A DNA stretch of 64,000 nucleotides from Kribbella sandramycini (GTDB taxonomy: Bacteria; Actinomycetota; Actinomycetes; Propionibacteriales; Kribbellaceae): positions 1,302,001-1,366,000 of the forward strand of contig NZ_JABJRC010000001.1 of assembly GCF_013131805.1 (NCBI RefSeq). The letters are read 5' to 3'. Positions 25,644-34,203 of this stretch are shown here, in pieces. Every line of letters begins with the position of its first letter. Position 1 is the first letter of the stretch. The notes below the pieces were generated by a model. It searched no databases. It was not told where the DNA came from and saw nothing but the letters and a program-made list of their open reading frames with translations. A program made the translations under genes and the position numbers.

Positions 25644-25674
25644 GGGGTGCCCGAACGGCCCGATCGGGCACCCC
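25644..25674 (-). terminator. Terminator after the sialidase-like gene
   Basis: A perfect 10-bp stem, GGGGTGCCCG and CGGGCACCCC, with an 11-nt loop begins 18 nt after the stop of the sialidase-like gene. On the transcribed strand it is followed by a short TTTGTTCG stretch, giving a weak U tract. Confidence 0.7.
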
Positions 25675-25691
25675 GGAGCAGCCCGGCCGGG

Positions 25692-27305
25692 TCAGCGGCG
25701 CTCCAGCTTCCAGGTCTGCGGCTGGAGGTTGTTGCAGTGCCAGATCTGCAGGTCGGCGCCGGCCGCGGTGGAGCCGCCGGCGACGTCGAGACAGAGACCC
25801 GAGTTCTGGCCGACGATCTGGTAGTAGTTGCGGCCGACGTTGACGAACCGCCAGCGTTGCCAGCCGCCGTCCTGACAGGCGTACTGCTGAATCTTGGCGC
25901 CTGGCTCGAAGGAGTTCTTGGTGACTTCGACGCAGAGCCGGCTGTTCTGACCCCTCAACCGGTAGAAGCCGTTGCCCTCCGCGGTGAACTGGAAGTTCTG
26001 CGGGCCCAGCCCGTTGCAGTACCACTGCTGAATCCGGCCGCCGTACTCGCGCGAGTCGGCGGCGACGTCCATGCAATGCGTGCTCTGGGCACTCAACAGC
26101 CGGTACGTCGCTCCCCCGGCGACCCCGGCGTCGGTACCGGTCCCGATCGCGGAGCCGGTCGCGAAGAAGGTCTGGCAGTCACCGTTGCTGAAGTCACTGG
26201 CCAGTTGAAGAACCCGCGTCCCGTCGGCCGAACCGACCAGCGGAGAGCTGTAGTTCGGGCAGTAGTGGTTGTAGGGACCGGGCACCTGGACGGGTGACTC
26301 CAACTCGTACCACGGGCCGAACGAGCTCTCCGTGTTCGCCAAGATCGTCCGACCGTTGTCAGCAGCAACAGATCCGTTGCTGTTGCGCAGGATCTGGCCG
26401 ATCAGCAACAACTTCCCACCGACCACGGCAACCGTCGGCGCGTGCGCGAAGTACTTGCCGTCGACGGTCTGCGGCCTGGTCCCGAGGTCGCTCGGCGGCC
26501 CCCAGTTCCAGCCGTCGGCCGACGTCCGTTTGTGGACGACGCAGTCGTACTGCCCGCCGAGCCCGCAGATCTCGTAGACCAGCACGTAGAAGCTCGGGCT
26601 GAGCTGACGGACGACGGGCATCCCGGGGCGATGACCGCCGTTCGTGCTCTGGACGGTCGGCACCCGATCGGTCCAGTTCACGCCGTCGCTGCTGCGCACC
26701 TCCATCAGCTTCTGGCTGTGGACGCCGTCCGTCTCGTCGGCGTATTGACAGACCAGCCGGCCGTCCGCCGCCACCGAGAACTCGGGCTCCCACAACCCCT
26801 TGGCGTTCGGCGCGACCGCGCAGTTCGACAGGTAGCTCCAGCTCCGGCCGAGGTCGTTACTGCGCCAGATCCGGAGCGCCATCGGGCGGTCGTTGGCGCC
26901 GACCGACCCGGCCCACAGCAGGGTGCCGGCCGGTAGCGCGCCGATCTGCCGGGGCAGCTCGAACAACGTCGCGCAGCACAGACCCTGGTTGTTGGCGGCC
27001 TCCGGATCGGCGACGGCGCCGACTTCGGCGAAACTCGCGCCGCCGTTCGTACTCTCGTGGATCACGCCGACGCCGCTGGCGGCGCCGCGGAACGACACGA
27101 CACTCGCGAGGATCCGGCCATTGGCCGCGCCGTTGTGCTGCAGGCGGATCGCACGCGGATAGAGACTGGCGCCGGCCGGCTGCAACAACGTGCCCGTTGC
27201 GGTCGGGGCGGCCTGGCCAGTCGGGGCGGTCGGCTGCGCGGAGGCCGGTTGGGTACCGGCGATCAGCGCGAGGCCGAGGACTGTTGCCAGCAGGAAACGT
27301 TTCAT
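25692..27305 (-). CDS. Secreted sialidase-like protein with ricin-type lectin domain
   Basis: A 537-residue exported protein. The Sec signal peptide spans residues 1-23 (MKRFLLATVLGLALIAG). Residues 50-390 contain Asp-box repeats of the BNR/sialidase superfamily (STNGGASF, SNDLGRSW, SSDGVNW, SADGWNW). The C-terminal 140 residues are a ricin B-type beta-trefoil with three repeats (CMDVA...QQWYCN, CVEVT...QQYACQ, CLDVA...QIWHCN), which usually binds galactose- or xylose-containing glycans. Whether it cleaves sialic acid is not known. Divergent from the SARP regulator gene. Confidence 0.82.
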   Translation of the reverse strand: MKRFLLATVLGLALIAGTQPASAQPTAPTGQAAPTATGTLLQPAGASLYPRAIRLQHNGAANGRILASVVSFRGAASGVGVIHESTNGGASFAEVGAVADPEAANNQGLCCATLFELPRQIGALPAGTLLWAGSVGANDRPMALRIWRSNDLGRSWSYLSNCAVAPNAKGLWEPEFSVAADGRLVCQYADETDGVHSQKLMEVRSSDGVNWTDRVPTVQSTNGGHRPGMPVVRQLSPSFYVLVYEICGLGGQYDCVVHKRTSADGWNWGPPSDLGTRPQTVDGKYFAHAPTVAVVGGKLLLIGQILRNSNGSVAADNGRTILANTESSFGPWYELESPVQVPGPYNHYCPNYSSPLVGSADGTRVLQLASDFSNGDCQTFFATGSAIGTGTDAGVAGGATYRLLSAQSTHCMDVAADSREYGGRIQQWYCNGLGPQNFQFTAEGNGFYRLRGQNSRLCVEVTKNSFEPGAKIQQYACQDGGWQRWRFVNVGRNYYQIVGQNSGLCLDVAGGSTAAGADLQIWHCNNLQPQTWKLERR

Positions 27306-27399
27306 TCTGTCAGCGTGGCGCACGCCCCCTGTTACCGCGCTTTCGTCGGCCTGTCGCGCCGGTATTCTGTGGCCTCCGATCGAGTCCTGGGAGCCGCCC

Positions 27400-30129
27400 G
27401 TGCCGAATGTCCCCGCGGTCCGGATCCGGCTGCTGGGCGCGTTCGAGGTCACCGTCGACGGCCGGCCGGCGGCGGTCCCCGGCGCCCGGGTCCGCACGCT
27501 GCTCGCCGTTCTGGCGTTGTCGGCCGGTCAGGTGGTCCCGGTCGAGACCGTGGTGCACCGGGTCTGGGGCGAGAACCCGCCGGCAGATCCGCGCGCGAGC
27601 CTGTACAACCTGGTCCGCCGGCTCCGGCAGGCGCTGGGCGACGACGTACTCGGCACCGAGCCGCTCGGCTACCGGCTGCTCGTCGAGCCGGCTCAGGTCG
27701 ACGCGCTGGTCTTCGCCGAGGCCGCGGGCGCGGGTGACGTGGCGCGGGCGCTGGCGCTGTGGGGCGAGCCCTTCGCGGGTGAGACCTCGGACTGGTTGCG
27801 GCACTTCGAGGCGCCTCGGCTGACCGAGGCCTATCTGGCCGCTCTGGAGCAGCGCATCGACGCCGATCTGGCGGCCGGGAAGTACGTGCCGATGACGATC
27901 GAGCTGGCCGATCTGGTCAACCGCTACCCGTTGCGGGAGTCGCTGTGGGCCCGCCGGCTGCGCGCGCTCAGCGGCGCCGGCCGTCAGGCCGAAGCCCTTG
28001 AGCTGTACGGCGACGTCCGGAGCAGGATCGCCGACGAGCTGGGCGTCGATCCGAGCGCGGAGCTGCAGGAGATCTACCGGGGTCTGCTGACCTCGGAGCC
28101 GCAGCTGCCGGCATCCACGACACCGCAGCAGTTGCCACCCGATCTGCCCCAGTTCACCGGCCGGACCGACGTACTCGAAACGCTCGATGCGCTGGCTGAT
28201 TCCGGGGCGCCGACGGTCACCGTCGTCCTGCATGGCGAGGGCGGCGTCGGCAAGACCAGCGTCGCGGTCCGCTGGGCTCATGGGCAGAGCGCTCGATTCC
28301 CGGACGGGCGCTTCTTCGTGCGGCTGCGCGGCTATGGGCCGAGCGAGCCGGTGCCGCCGACCGCCGCGCTGGAGTATCTGCTGCGCAGTCTGGGCATCAC
28401 GGGCGCCGCCGTACCTGATGGGCTCGAAGACCGCAGCGCCTTGCTAAGGACGACACTCGCTGATCGGCAGGTCCTGCTCGTCCTGGACGACGCCCGCGAC
28501 GCCGAGCAGGTCCGGCCGTTGCTGCCGGCAACGGGCGCCGTAGTCCTGATCACCAGTCGCAGCCAGCTCAGCAGCCTCACCGTCCGGGAGGGAGCGCGGC
28601 CGGTTCGCGTCGGCGAGCTGTCTGCGGCGGAGGCCCGGGCGCTGCTGGCCGCCGTCCTCCAAGACCGGCGGGAGCTGCCAGGTGATGCCGAGCTGGTTGA
28701 GCTGGTCACCCGGTGCTGCCATCTGCCGCTTGCTCTGGCCATCGTCGGCGAGCGGCTGGCCCGCGAGCCCGAGCTGACCGTCGGCGACGTACTGCACCAG
28801 CTCGGCGACGAGACCGAGCGACTCGACGTCCTCGACACCGGTGAGGACACCGCGACCGAGCTGCGGGCCGTCTTCGCCTGCTCGTACCGCGTGCTCGACC
28901 CGGAGGCGGCTCGCCTGTTCCGCCTGCTCGGCCTTCACCCTGGGACGACGATCGGCGTGCCGGCCGCCGCTGCTCTGGCCGGTGTCGCCATCCCCGTCGC
29001 CCGCCGCCTACTCGATCGGCTCGTTACGCTGCACCTGCTCCGCCGCCCGGACGGCACACGTTTCCAGCTGCACGACCTGCTCCGTGCGTACGCAGTCGAG
29101 CAGTCGGCCGGCGTCGACAGCGAAGCCGACCGAGATGCGGCCCGGGATCGCTTGTTCAGCTGGTATTTGTTCACCGCCGCCGACGCGCGGGACGCCCTGG
29201 CCCTGGGCGTCGGCCTCGACCTGGGCGAGCCGGTGCCCGGCATCACGCCGTTGTCTTTCAGCTCGGAGAGCGAGGCGATGCGCTGGTTCGACGCCGAGTA
29301 CGCCGTACTGACCGCCGCGGCGCACCGGGCCGCCGCGCTCGGCCGGCATCTGACAGCGACCCGGCTCGTGCAGACCTGCCGGACGTACCTGGCCGCGCGG
29401 TTCTCCGACGGCGAGAACGTGCGCAGCGCAGAGTTCAGCCTCGAGCAGGCCGAGCGCACCGACAACGTGTTCCTGCAGGCACACGCCGCGAACCAGCTCG
29501 GCGTCGCGCTGGCCCGCAGCGGCGAGCTGACCAGGGCCTTGCCGTACTTCGAGCTGACCCAGCAGCGGTTCGCCGCGATCGGCAACCGGAACGGCGCCTT
29601 CACCGCCCTGAACAACCTCGGCACCCTGCACAAGCTGCTCGGCAACGGCGATCGCGCGCTGCACTATCTGCACCTCGCGCTCGACGAAGCGTGGCTCTCC
29701 GACCGCGACGAGGCGCAGGTGTTCGCCGAGACCAACCTCTGCAGCACCTATCTGGAGCTGGATCGGAGTGCGGAGGCGCTGCCGCACGGGCGCATCGCGG
29801 TGGAGAGCGCGCGCAAGATCGGCAAGGCCGCAGACCTGGCCGTCTCGCTCGACGGGCTGGGCGAGGCGCTGAGCCGGACCGGTGCGCACGCCGAGGCGAT
29901 CGCGATCCTGCGCGAGGCCCTGCAGCTGACCATCGAGACCGAGACCGGTATCACCCTGGCCTACGTCAGCCTCGGGAAGGCGTATGCCCTCGCGGGTGAG
30001 CAGAGCGCCGCGGCAACCGCCTTCCAGGATGCGCTGAACACCTTTGACAGCAAGGGATTCACCGGCAACGTCGATCGGGTGAGCCGCGACGACATCGTCA
30101 AACTGCTCGAAGCGGCACGGGAAACGTAG
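27400..30129 (+). CDS. AfsR/SARP-family regulator with NB-ARC and TPR domains
   Basis: A 909-residue STAND-type regulator. Residues 1-250 hold the OmpR-like winged helix (RIRLLGAFEVTVDG) and BTAD domain. The NB-ARC ATPase has Walker A GEGGVGKTS (279-287) and VLLVLDDARD as Walker B. The C-terminal third consists of tetratricopeptide repeats (ALPYFELTQQRFAAIGNRNG, then NLGTLHKLLGNGDRALHYL). Such proteins activate secondary metabolism or secreted functions in Streptomyces. GTG 27400 follows GGGAG; a -10-like TATTCT lies at 27363-27368. Located among secreted enzyme genes, it may regulate them. Confidence 0.9.
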   Translation: MPNVPAVRIRLLGAFEVTVDGRPAAVPGARVRTLLAVLALSAGQVVPVETVVHRVWGENPPADPRASLYNLVRRLRQALGDDVLGTEPLGYRLLVEPAQVDALVFAEAAGAGDVARALALWGEPFAGETSDWLRHFEAPRLTEAYLAALEQRIDADLAAGKYVPMTIELADLVNRYPLRESLWARRLRALSGAGRQAEALELYGDVRSRIADELGVDPSAELQEIYRGLLTSEPQLPASTTPQQLPPDLPQFTGRTDVLETLDALADSGAPTVTVVLHGEGGVGKTSVAVRWAHGQSARFPDGRFFVRLRGYGPSEPVPPTAALEYLLRSLGITGAAVPDGLEDRSALLRTTLADRQVLLVLDDARDAEQVRPLLPATGAVVLITSRSQLSSLTVREGARPVRVGELSAAEARALLAAVLQDRRELPGDAELVELVTRCCHLPLALAIVGERLAREPELTVGDVLHQLGDETERLDVLDTGEDTATELRAVFACSYRVLDPEAARLFRLLGLHPGTTIGVPAAAALAGVAIPVARRLLDRLVTLHLLRRPDGTRFQLHDLLRAYAVEQSAGVDSEADRDAARDRLFSWYLFTAADARDALALGVGLDLGEPVPGITPLSFSSESEAMRWFDAEYAVLTAAAHRAAALGRHLTATRLVQTCRTYLAARFSDGENVRSAEFSLEQAERTDNVFLQAHAANQLGVALARSGELTRALPYFELTQQRFAAIGNRNGAFTALNNLGTLHKLLGNGDRALHYLHLALDEAWLSDRDEAQVFAETNLCSTYLELDRSAEALPHGRIAVESARKIGKAADLAVSLDGLGEALSRTGAHAEAIAILREALQLTIETETGITLAYVSLGKAYALAGEQSAAATAFQDALNTFDSKGFTGNVDRVSRDDIVKLLEAARET

Positions 30130-30250
30130 CGGCGCCGCATTCGGTTCAGTCTTTTGACGCTGGTTCAAACGATTGTCGGCCGTCACCGGCCTGGGCCACG
30201 ATCTGGGACCCCGGGCACACCGTCCGGGACTGAGGATCGGAGTCGATCAC

Positions 30251-31192
30251 ATGACGAGATCATTGACCCGTTGGGGCGCCGTACTCGCCGGCGCGGCGCT
30301 GGCGCTGGGCGGCCAGCTCCCGGCGCAGGCGGCCGGCGGCACGCAGCCGAACCCGAGCGGCGGGCTCGATCGGATCGATCAGCGGGATCGCCCGCTGGAC
30401 AAGAGCTACAGCTGGACGCAGACGGGCGCCGGCGTCCGCGCGTACGTCGTCAGCCCGGGCGTGAGCGTCACGCACACCGACTTCGGCGGCCGGGCGAGCG
30501 TGGGCGCCGATCTGGTCGGCGGCCCCTCGACGAGTGGCTGCACCACGATGGGGACCGGGGTTGCCGGGCTGGTGGCCGGCAACAAGTACGGCGTCGCCAA
30601 GGGCGCGAACATCGTGTCGGTGCGGGCGTTCGCGTGCAACCAAGCGCCGACCGCGGCCCAGGCCACGGCCGCGATCAAGTGGGTCACCGCGAACGCGGTG
30701 AAGCCGGCCGTCGGCGTCCTGCCCTACGAACTGCCCGCGGACACCGCGCTCGACAACGCACTGCGGGCGTCGACCCAGGCCGGCATCAGCTGGGTCGTCG
30801 ACGCCGGTGGTGACGCCAGCGATCTCGGCGGGAACGCGTGCAACTTCTCCCCCGGGCGCGTCTCCGAAGCGATCACCGTGACCCGGCTCGACCTGACCAG
30901 GTTCAGCGGCGGCAAGGAGCGGTTGGCCTTCGGCGCGCATCGCGGCACCTGCGTCGACCTCGCCGCGCCGGACGGCACCACCGCGATCGGCGGCGGTAGC
31001 GACGAGAACCCGTGGGGGATCGCCAACGGCGGCCAGGTCGGGCCGACGGCAGGCGCCGCCGCCAAGATCCTCGAGCAGACGCCGACCGCGACGCCGGCCC
31101 TGGTTCAGCAGGAGCTGCGGGACACCGCGACCAGCGGCCGGCTGGCGGCGGACAACGTCGGCACGCCCAACTTGATTCTGTTCAGCAATTAA
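30251..31192 (+). CDS. Exported subtilase-fold protein lacking catalytic residues (pseudoprotease)
   Basis: A 313-residue secreted protein (signal peptide 1-28, ending AQA). The whole body aligns by eye with proteinase K-type S8 peptidases: GLDRIDQRDRPLD, THTDFGGRAS, YGVAKGANIVSVRAF, AIKWVTANAVKPAV, ACNFSPGRVSEAITV. Yet every active-site motif is altered: the Asp motif DTG is SPG (68-70), the GHGTHVAG motif is CTTMGTGVAG, the oxyanion AAGN is DAGG, and GTSMA is GGQVG. The reading frame is intact and ends at a strong terminator. It may be a decoy, inhibitor or binding protein. Confidence 0.85.
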   Translation: MTRSLTRWGAVLAGAALALGGQLPAQAAGGTQPNPSGGLDRIDQRDRPLDKSYSWTQTGAGVRAYVVSPGVSVTHTDFGGRASVGADLVGGPSTSGCTTMGTGVAGLVAGNKYGVAKGANIVSVRAFACNQAPTAAQATAAIKWVTANAVKPAVGVLPYELPADTALDNALRASTQAGISWVVDAGGDASDLGGNACNFSPGRVSEAITVTRLDLTRFSGGKERLAFGAHRGTCVDLAAPDGTTAIGGGSDENPWGIANGGQVGPTAGAAAKILEQTPTATPALVQQELRDTATSGRLAADNVGTPNLILFSN

Positions 31193-31229
31193 CCGCCGTT
31201 CCGGCCAATTTCTCGTGGTGAACAAGGGG

Positions 31230-31258
31230 ACACCGGCAGCTTCGCGAGCTGCCGGTGT
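31230..31258 (+). terminator. Terminator after the pseudo-subtilase gene
   Basis: A perfect 12-bp stem, ACACCGGCAGCT and AGCTGCCGGTGT, with a 5-nt loop, 37 nt after the stop and followed by TT. Confidence 0.8.
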
Positions 31259-31346
31259 TACCGCCTAGGCGGAACGCGTCACGTGCGCTGTCATGGGGTC
31301 ACTCGCCGGTCTCCGGACCGGTTTCCGCCCCGAGAGAGGAACGCAC

Positions 31347-32147
31347 GTGAGTACTGTCAGGAGAAAGGTCGTGGTGACCGCAGCGGCCGCGTTGTTCGCC
31401 GTTGCGGTCGGGATATCCCCGTGGGGAGTGGCCGCGGGGGCAGCACCGGTGGCCGACAAGGCGCCGGCGCCGACCGTGGTCGACGACGAGGTCGTCGTCA
31501 TCGAGCGGAACGCGCTGGGCGCCGTCCAGAGCGTCACCCGCTACGAGCCGGCCGGCTCGGCGGAGAAGTTGCGCGCCGAACTGCGCGCCCAAGGTGTGCA
31601 GGGGATCGTGCCCGCTGGTCAGCAAATGGCGCCGGCGCAGATCCTGGCCTGTGCGCCGTTCGTCGGTACGGCGGCCGCGTGGTGCAGCCACGCTTGGGCG
31701 TACAACCAGTTCAACGACCCGCAGGTCTACTTCCTGGACCACACGCCGGCCGGCTACCCGGTGCAGGCCGCAGTCGGTGACTGGTACCAGTCACCGGGTA
31801 TCGACTCGTACTATCGCTGGCACACGCAAGGCTGCCCGGGTGGCGGCCGGCACTGTGTGCACGTCTACGCGGTGAACAGCTCGGCGTCCTGGTACGGCTT
31901 GACAACTTGGGCACCTAACGCGCCGTCCGGTCCGGCCAAGGTCGAGCTCAACACGCGACTGCTCACCAACGCGACGCAGCGCGCCAAGACGACCTGTCAC
32001 GAACTGGGGCACGCCCTCGGCCTTGACCACAACTCGTCCACCAACAGCTGTCTGAAGAGCGGAACCGTCGGCCCGGGCTGGAACACCCACCCCTCCAACG
32101 ACGACTTCCAGGTCCTCAACCAGCTCTACCCCAAGCCCGGCACGTAA
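31347..32147 (+). CDS. Secreted matrixin-like zinc metalloprotease
   Basis: A 266-residue exported protein. A signal peptide covers about residues 1-33 and a propeptide-like acidic segment (VVDDEVVVIERNALG) follows. The extended metzincin motif HELGHALGLDHN contains the three zinc histidines and catalytic glutamate. Several cysteines (CAPF, WCSH, GCPGGGRHC, TTCHE, NSCLK) suggest disulphides. It probably digests extracellular proteins. GTG 31347 has GAGAGAGG upstream. Adjacent to the inactive subtilase homologue. Confidence 0.88.
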   Translation: MSTVRRKVVVTAAAALFAVAVGISPWGVAAGAAPVADKAPAPTVVDDEVVVIERNALGAVQSVTRYEPAGSAEKLRAELRAQGVQGIVPAGQQMAPAQILACAPFVGTAAAWCSHAWAYNQFNDPQVYFLDHTPAGYPVQAAVGDWYQSPGIDSYYRWHTQGCPGGGRHCVHVYAVNSSASWYGLTTWAPNAPSGPAKVELNTRLLTNATQRAKTTCHELGHALGLDHNSSTNSCLKSGTVGPGWNTHPSNDDFQVLNQLYPKPGT

Positions 32148-32158
32148 ATCACCGGACC

Positions 32159-32191
32159 GCCGTGCTGCCGGCCCACCTCCGGCAGCACGGC
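32159..32191. terminator. Bidirectional terminator between metalloprotease and arginine deiminase genes
   Basis: A perfect 13-bp stem, GCCGTGCTGCCGG and CCGGCAGCACGGC, with a 7-nt loop, sits between the two convergent stop codons. Confidence 0.85.
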
Positions 32192-32200
32192 CCGTGGGTC

Positions 32201-34114
32201 CTACTTGGTCCACCACCGGTTGGTGAGGGAGTCGCGCAGGGTGTTGGTGGCGCAGTGGATCTCGCCCTCGGAGACGTGGGTGCTGGTCAGGTCGTTGACG
32301 TAGGTGACGTCATAGTCGATCTTGGCGAAGGCCTTGTCGATCGCTTCGGCGAAGAGATCCTTGCCGTTGACAACAGGTCCGAACGGTTTCGGAGCGACGT
32401 AGTCACCGGCGTTCAGGACCAGGCCGTTGACGGTGCCGGGGATCTCGGCGACGGCGTCGGTCATCGCGTTCAGCTCGACGATCTTCTGGTCCTTCTCCGG
32501 GCCGTCGGGCATGTTCCGGATCGCAGTCTCGGCCATCCCCCAGTCCATCGAGCGGTAGGTGTAGAGCGCCGGGATGCGCACCAGGTCGGCCTCGGTGAGA
32601 CCGGCCTGCTGTCGCAGGACGGCCAGGTTGGCTTTGATGGCGGCGGCGGCGCGCTCGTTGGTCTTCACGAACTGCTTGTCGGCGAGGAACTCGTTGGTAC
32701 TGCGCTGGTCGATGCGCTCGTCGTACGGCCACTCCAGCGGCGGCAGGTTGCCGTGCAGCTTCTGCGCGCCGTGCCCAGCCTTGCTGACCTTGTCGAGAAT
32801 CTTCAACCCTGCCGTCGGATCGGCGACCACCGCGCGCCAGCCGAGCCGGCTACCCGGGGCCGGGACGAAGTGGATGAACTCGTCGACGTGCCCGATCGTC
32901 AGCCAGGAGGTGTCGAGGGAGATCGGGTCCTGTTTGCCCTGGGACTTCAGCAGCGTCAGCATTTCCGGCGCCGGGCCGGTCTTCCCGGGGGCGAAACCGT
33001 CGCCGCCGATCACGATCCGGCCGTTCGGGTACTGCGGGGTGGACGGAATCGTCTCCAGATTGCCCATCGAGTCGTAGCTGCTGTTCTCGGTCGATACCGG
33101 GACGTGCTCGACGTGCACACCGGCGACGTCCGGACCGGCCAGCTCGGTGAACATCACCCGGGAGGCGACCCGGCGGTCGTCGTTCGCCGATCCGATCAAG
33201 ACCTTGAGGCCCTGCGGTTTGCCGCCCGGGCCGGGGATCGAGGTGTAGGCCGGCTCGAAGATGTCCTGCGCCCACTGGTCACCGCTGAGGTCGAGCTGGC
33301 TCAGCCCGCCGGGGACGCCGGCCTTCTTGATCGCCGCCGCCGCGTCGGCCCGCCATTGCTTGCCTTCGGCATCTTCGTCGCCGGGCTGGCCGGTGATCAC
33401 CTGCTGCAGACGCTGCGTGTTCAGCTGGGTCAGCACCGGGGCCTCGCGCATGGTCACCTTGCTGGTGGCATCGCCGACCTTGAGCGTCACGTCGACCGAA
33501 CCGTCCCAGACGGCGGCGTCCCGGATGATGTCGCGGCCCTCGATGCCCAGCTCGACACCCTTGCGGAGTTCGTCGGCGGAGAGCCGGGTCTGCGGCGTGA
33601 CGAGCTCCCACTTGGCGCGTTTCACGAACAGGTGCACGCGATCCGGCTGTGAGACGGTGAGTACGCCGGACGCCGGCTTCGGCGCGGCCGGCCAGGGCAG
33701 CGGGCGGATCCGGGCCAGGTCGAGTGCGTCGCGCTCGCCGTTCACAACGGTGTCGGCGGCGTCGTTACAGGCGGCGAGATCGCGGTCGGCCTTGTTCTGG
33801 TCCTTCTGGTGCGAGCGGACGAGCTCTTGGTAGAGCCGCTCGGCCTCCTCCTTGTCGGGGAGCGCCTCGAGCTCCTTCTTGCGCTTGTAGAACGCGGTGT
33901 CGTTGGCGGCCTCGCGATCGACGGCGGCCGCCGCGAGCTTCCGGGCCGGCGCCCGGCAGACGCCGGCGTCGTCGTCGATATTGGCCAGGAAGAATCCGTG
34001 CGACACGTCGGCCCGAAGGACGACCGGCACCGGCCCGGCGGCGGCCGCGGTCAGCGGGGCGCCGATCACCAGCGCGCCGGAGGTGGTCAGGAGCAACAAT
34101 CTGCGAGCAAGCAT
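32201..34114 (-). CDS. Secreted protein-arginine deiminase (PAD) family enzyme
   Basis: A 637-residue exported protein with an N-terminal signal peptide (residues 1-26). The C-terminal two-thirds is a PAD catalytic domain. Asp in WAQDIFEP (D284), GNLETIP with GGDGF, His and Asp in IGHVDEFIHF (H409, D411), and the nucleophile cysteine in EGEIHCATN (C621) match the Asp/His/Asp/Cys set of vertebrate PADs (D350, H471, D473, C645 in PAD4). The family converts peptidyl-arginine to citrulline. Residues 60-130 form a charged helical insert. ATG 34114 lacks a strong ribosome-binding site. PADs with this architecture occur sporadically in bacteria. Confidence 0.88.
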   Translation of the reverse strand: MLARRLLLLTTSGALVIGAPLTAAAAGPVPVVLRADVSHGFFLANIDDDAGVCRAPARKLAAAAVDREAANDTAFYKRKKELEALPDKEEAERLYQELVRSHQKDQNKADRDLAACNDAADTVVNGERDALDLARIRPLPWPAAPKPASGVLTVSQPDRVHLFVKRAKWELVTPQTRLSADELRKGVELGIEGRDIIRDAAVWDGSVDVTLKVGDATSKVTMREAPVLTQLNTQRLQQVITGQPGDEDAEGKQWRADAAAAIKKAGVPGGLSQLDLSGDQWAQDIFEPAYTSIPGPGGKPQGLKVLIGSANDDRRVASRVMFTELAGPDVAGVHVEHVPVSTENSSYDSMGNLETIPSTPQYPNGRIVIGGDGFAPGKTGPAPEMLTLLKSQGKQDPISLDTSWLTIGHVDEFIHFVPAPGSRLGWRAVVADPTAGLKILDKVSKAGHGAQKLHGNLPPLEWPYDERIDQRSTNEFLADKQFVKTNERAAAAIKANLAVLRQQAGLTEADLVRIPALYTYRSMDWGMAETAIRNMPDGPEKDQKIVELNAMTDAVAEIPGTVNGLVLNAGDYVAPKPFGPVVNGKDLFAEAIDKAFAKIDYDVTYVNDLTSTHVSEGEIHCATNTLRDSLTNRWWTK

Positions 34115-34191
34115 GCGGTCATCGTGACGACGACTTGTCAGGAACTTGTCCGCCCGCCGTCCGTACCTGGTCCGCGTATTTGACACGAGTG

Positions 34192-34197
34192 TATTAT
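34192..34197 (+). promoter_or_regulatory. Candidate -10 element TATTAT for a leaderless gene
   Basis: TATTAT ends 6 nt before the ATG at 34204, so transcription would begin at the start codon. The upstream TTGACA at 34180-34185 is too close to be its -35, but ACACGAGTGT at 34183-34192 is a small dyad overlapping the promoter and could be an operator. Confidence 0.55.
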
Positions 34198-34203
34198 CTT
34201 GTC

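Noticed and set aside
34180..34197. TTGACA and TATTAT as a classical -35/-10 pair
   Set aside because: Only 6 nt separate them, far below the usual 16-18; only the TATTAT fits a promoter, for a leaderless start.
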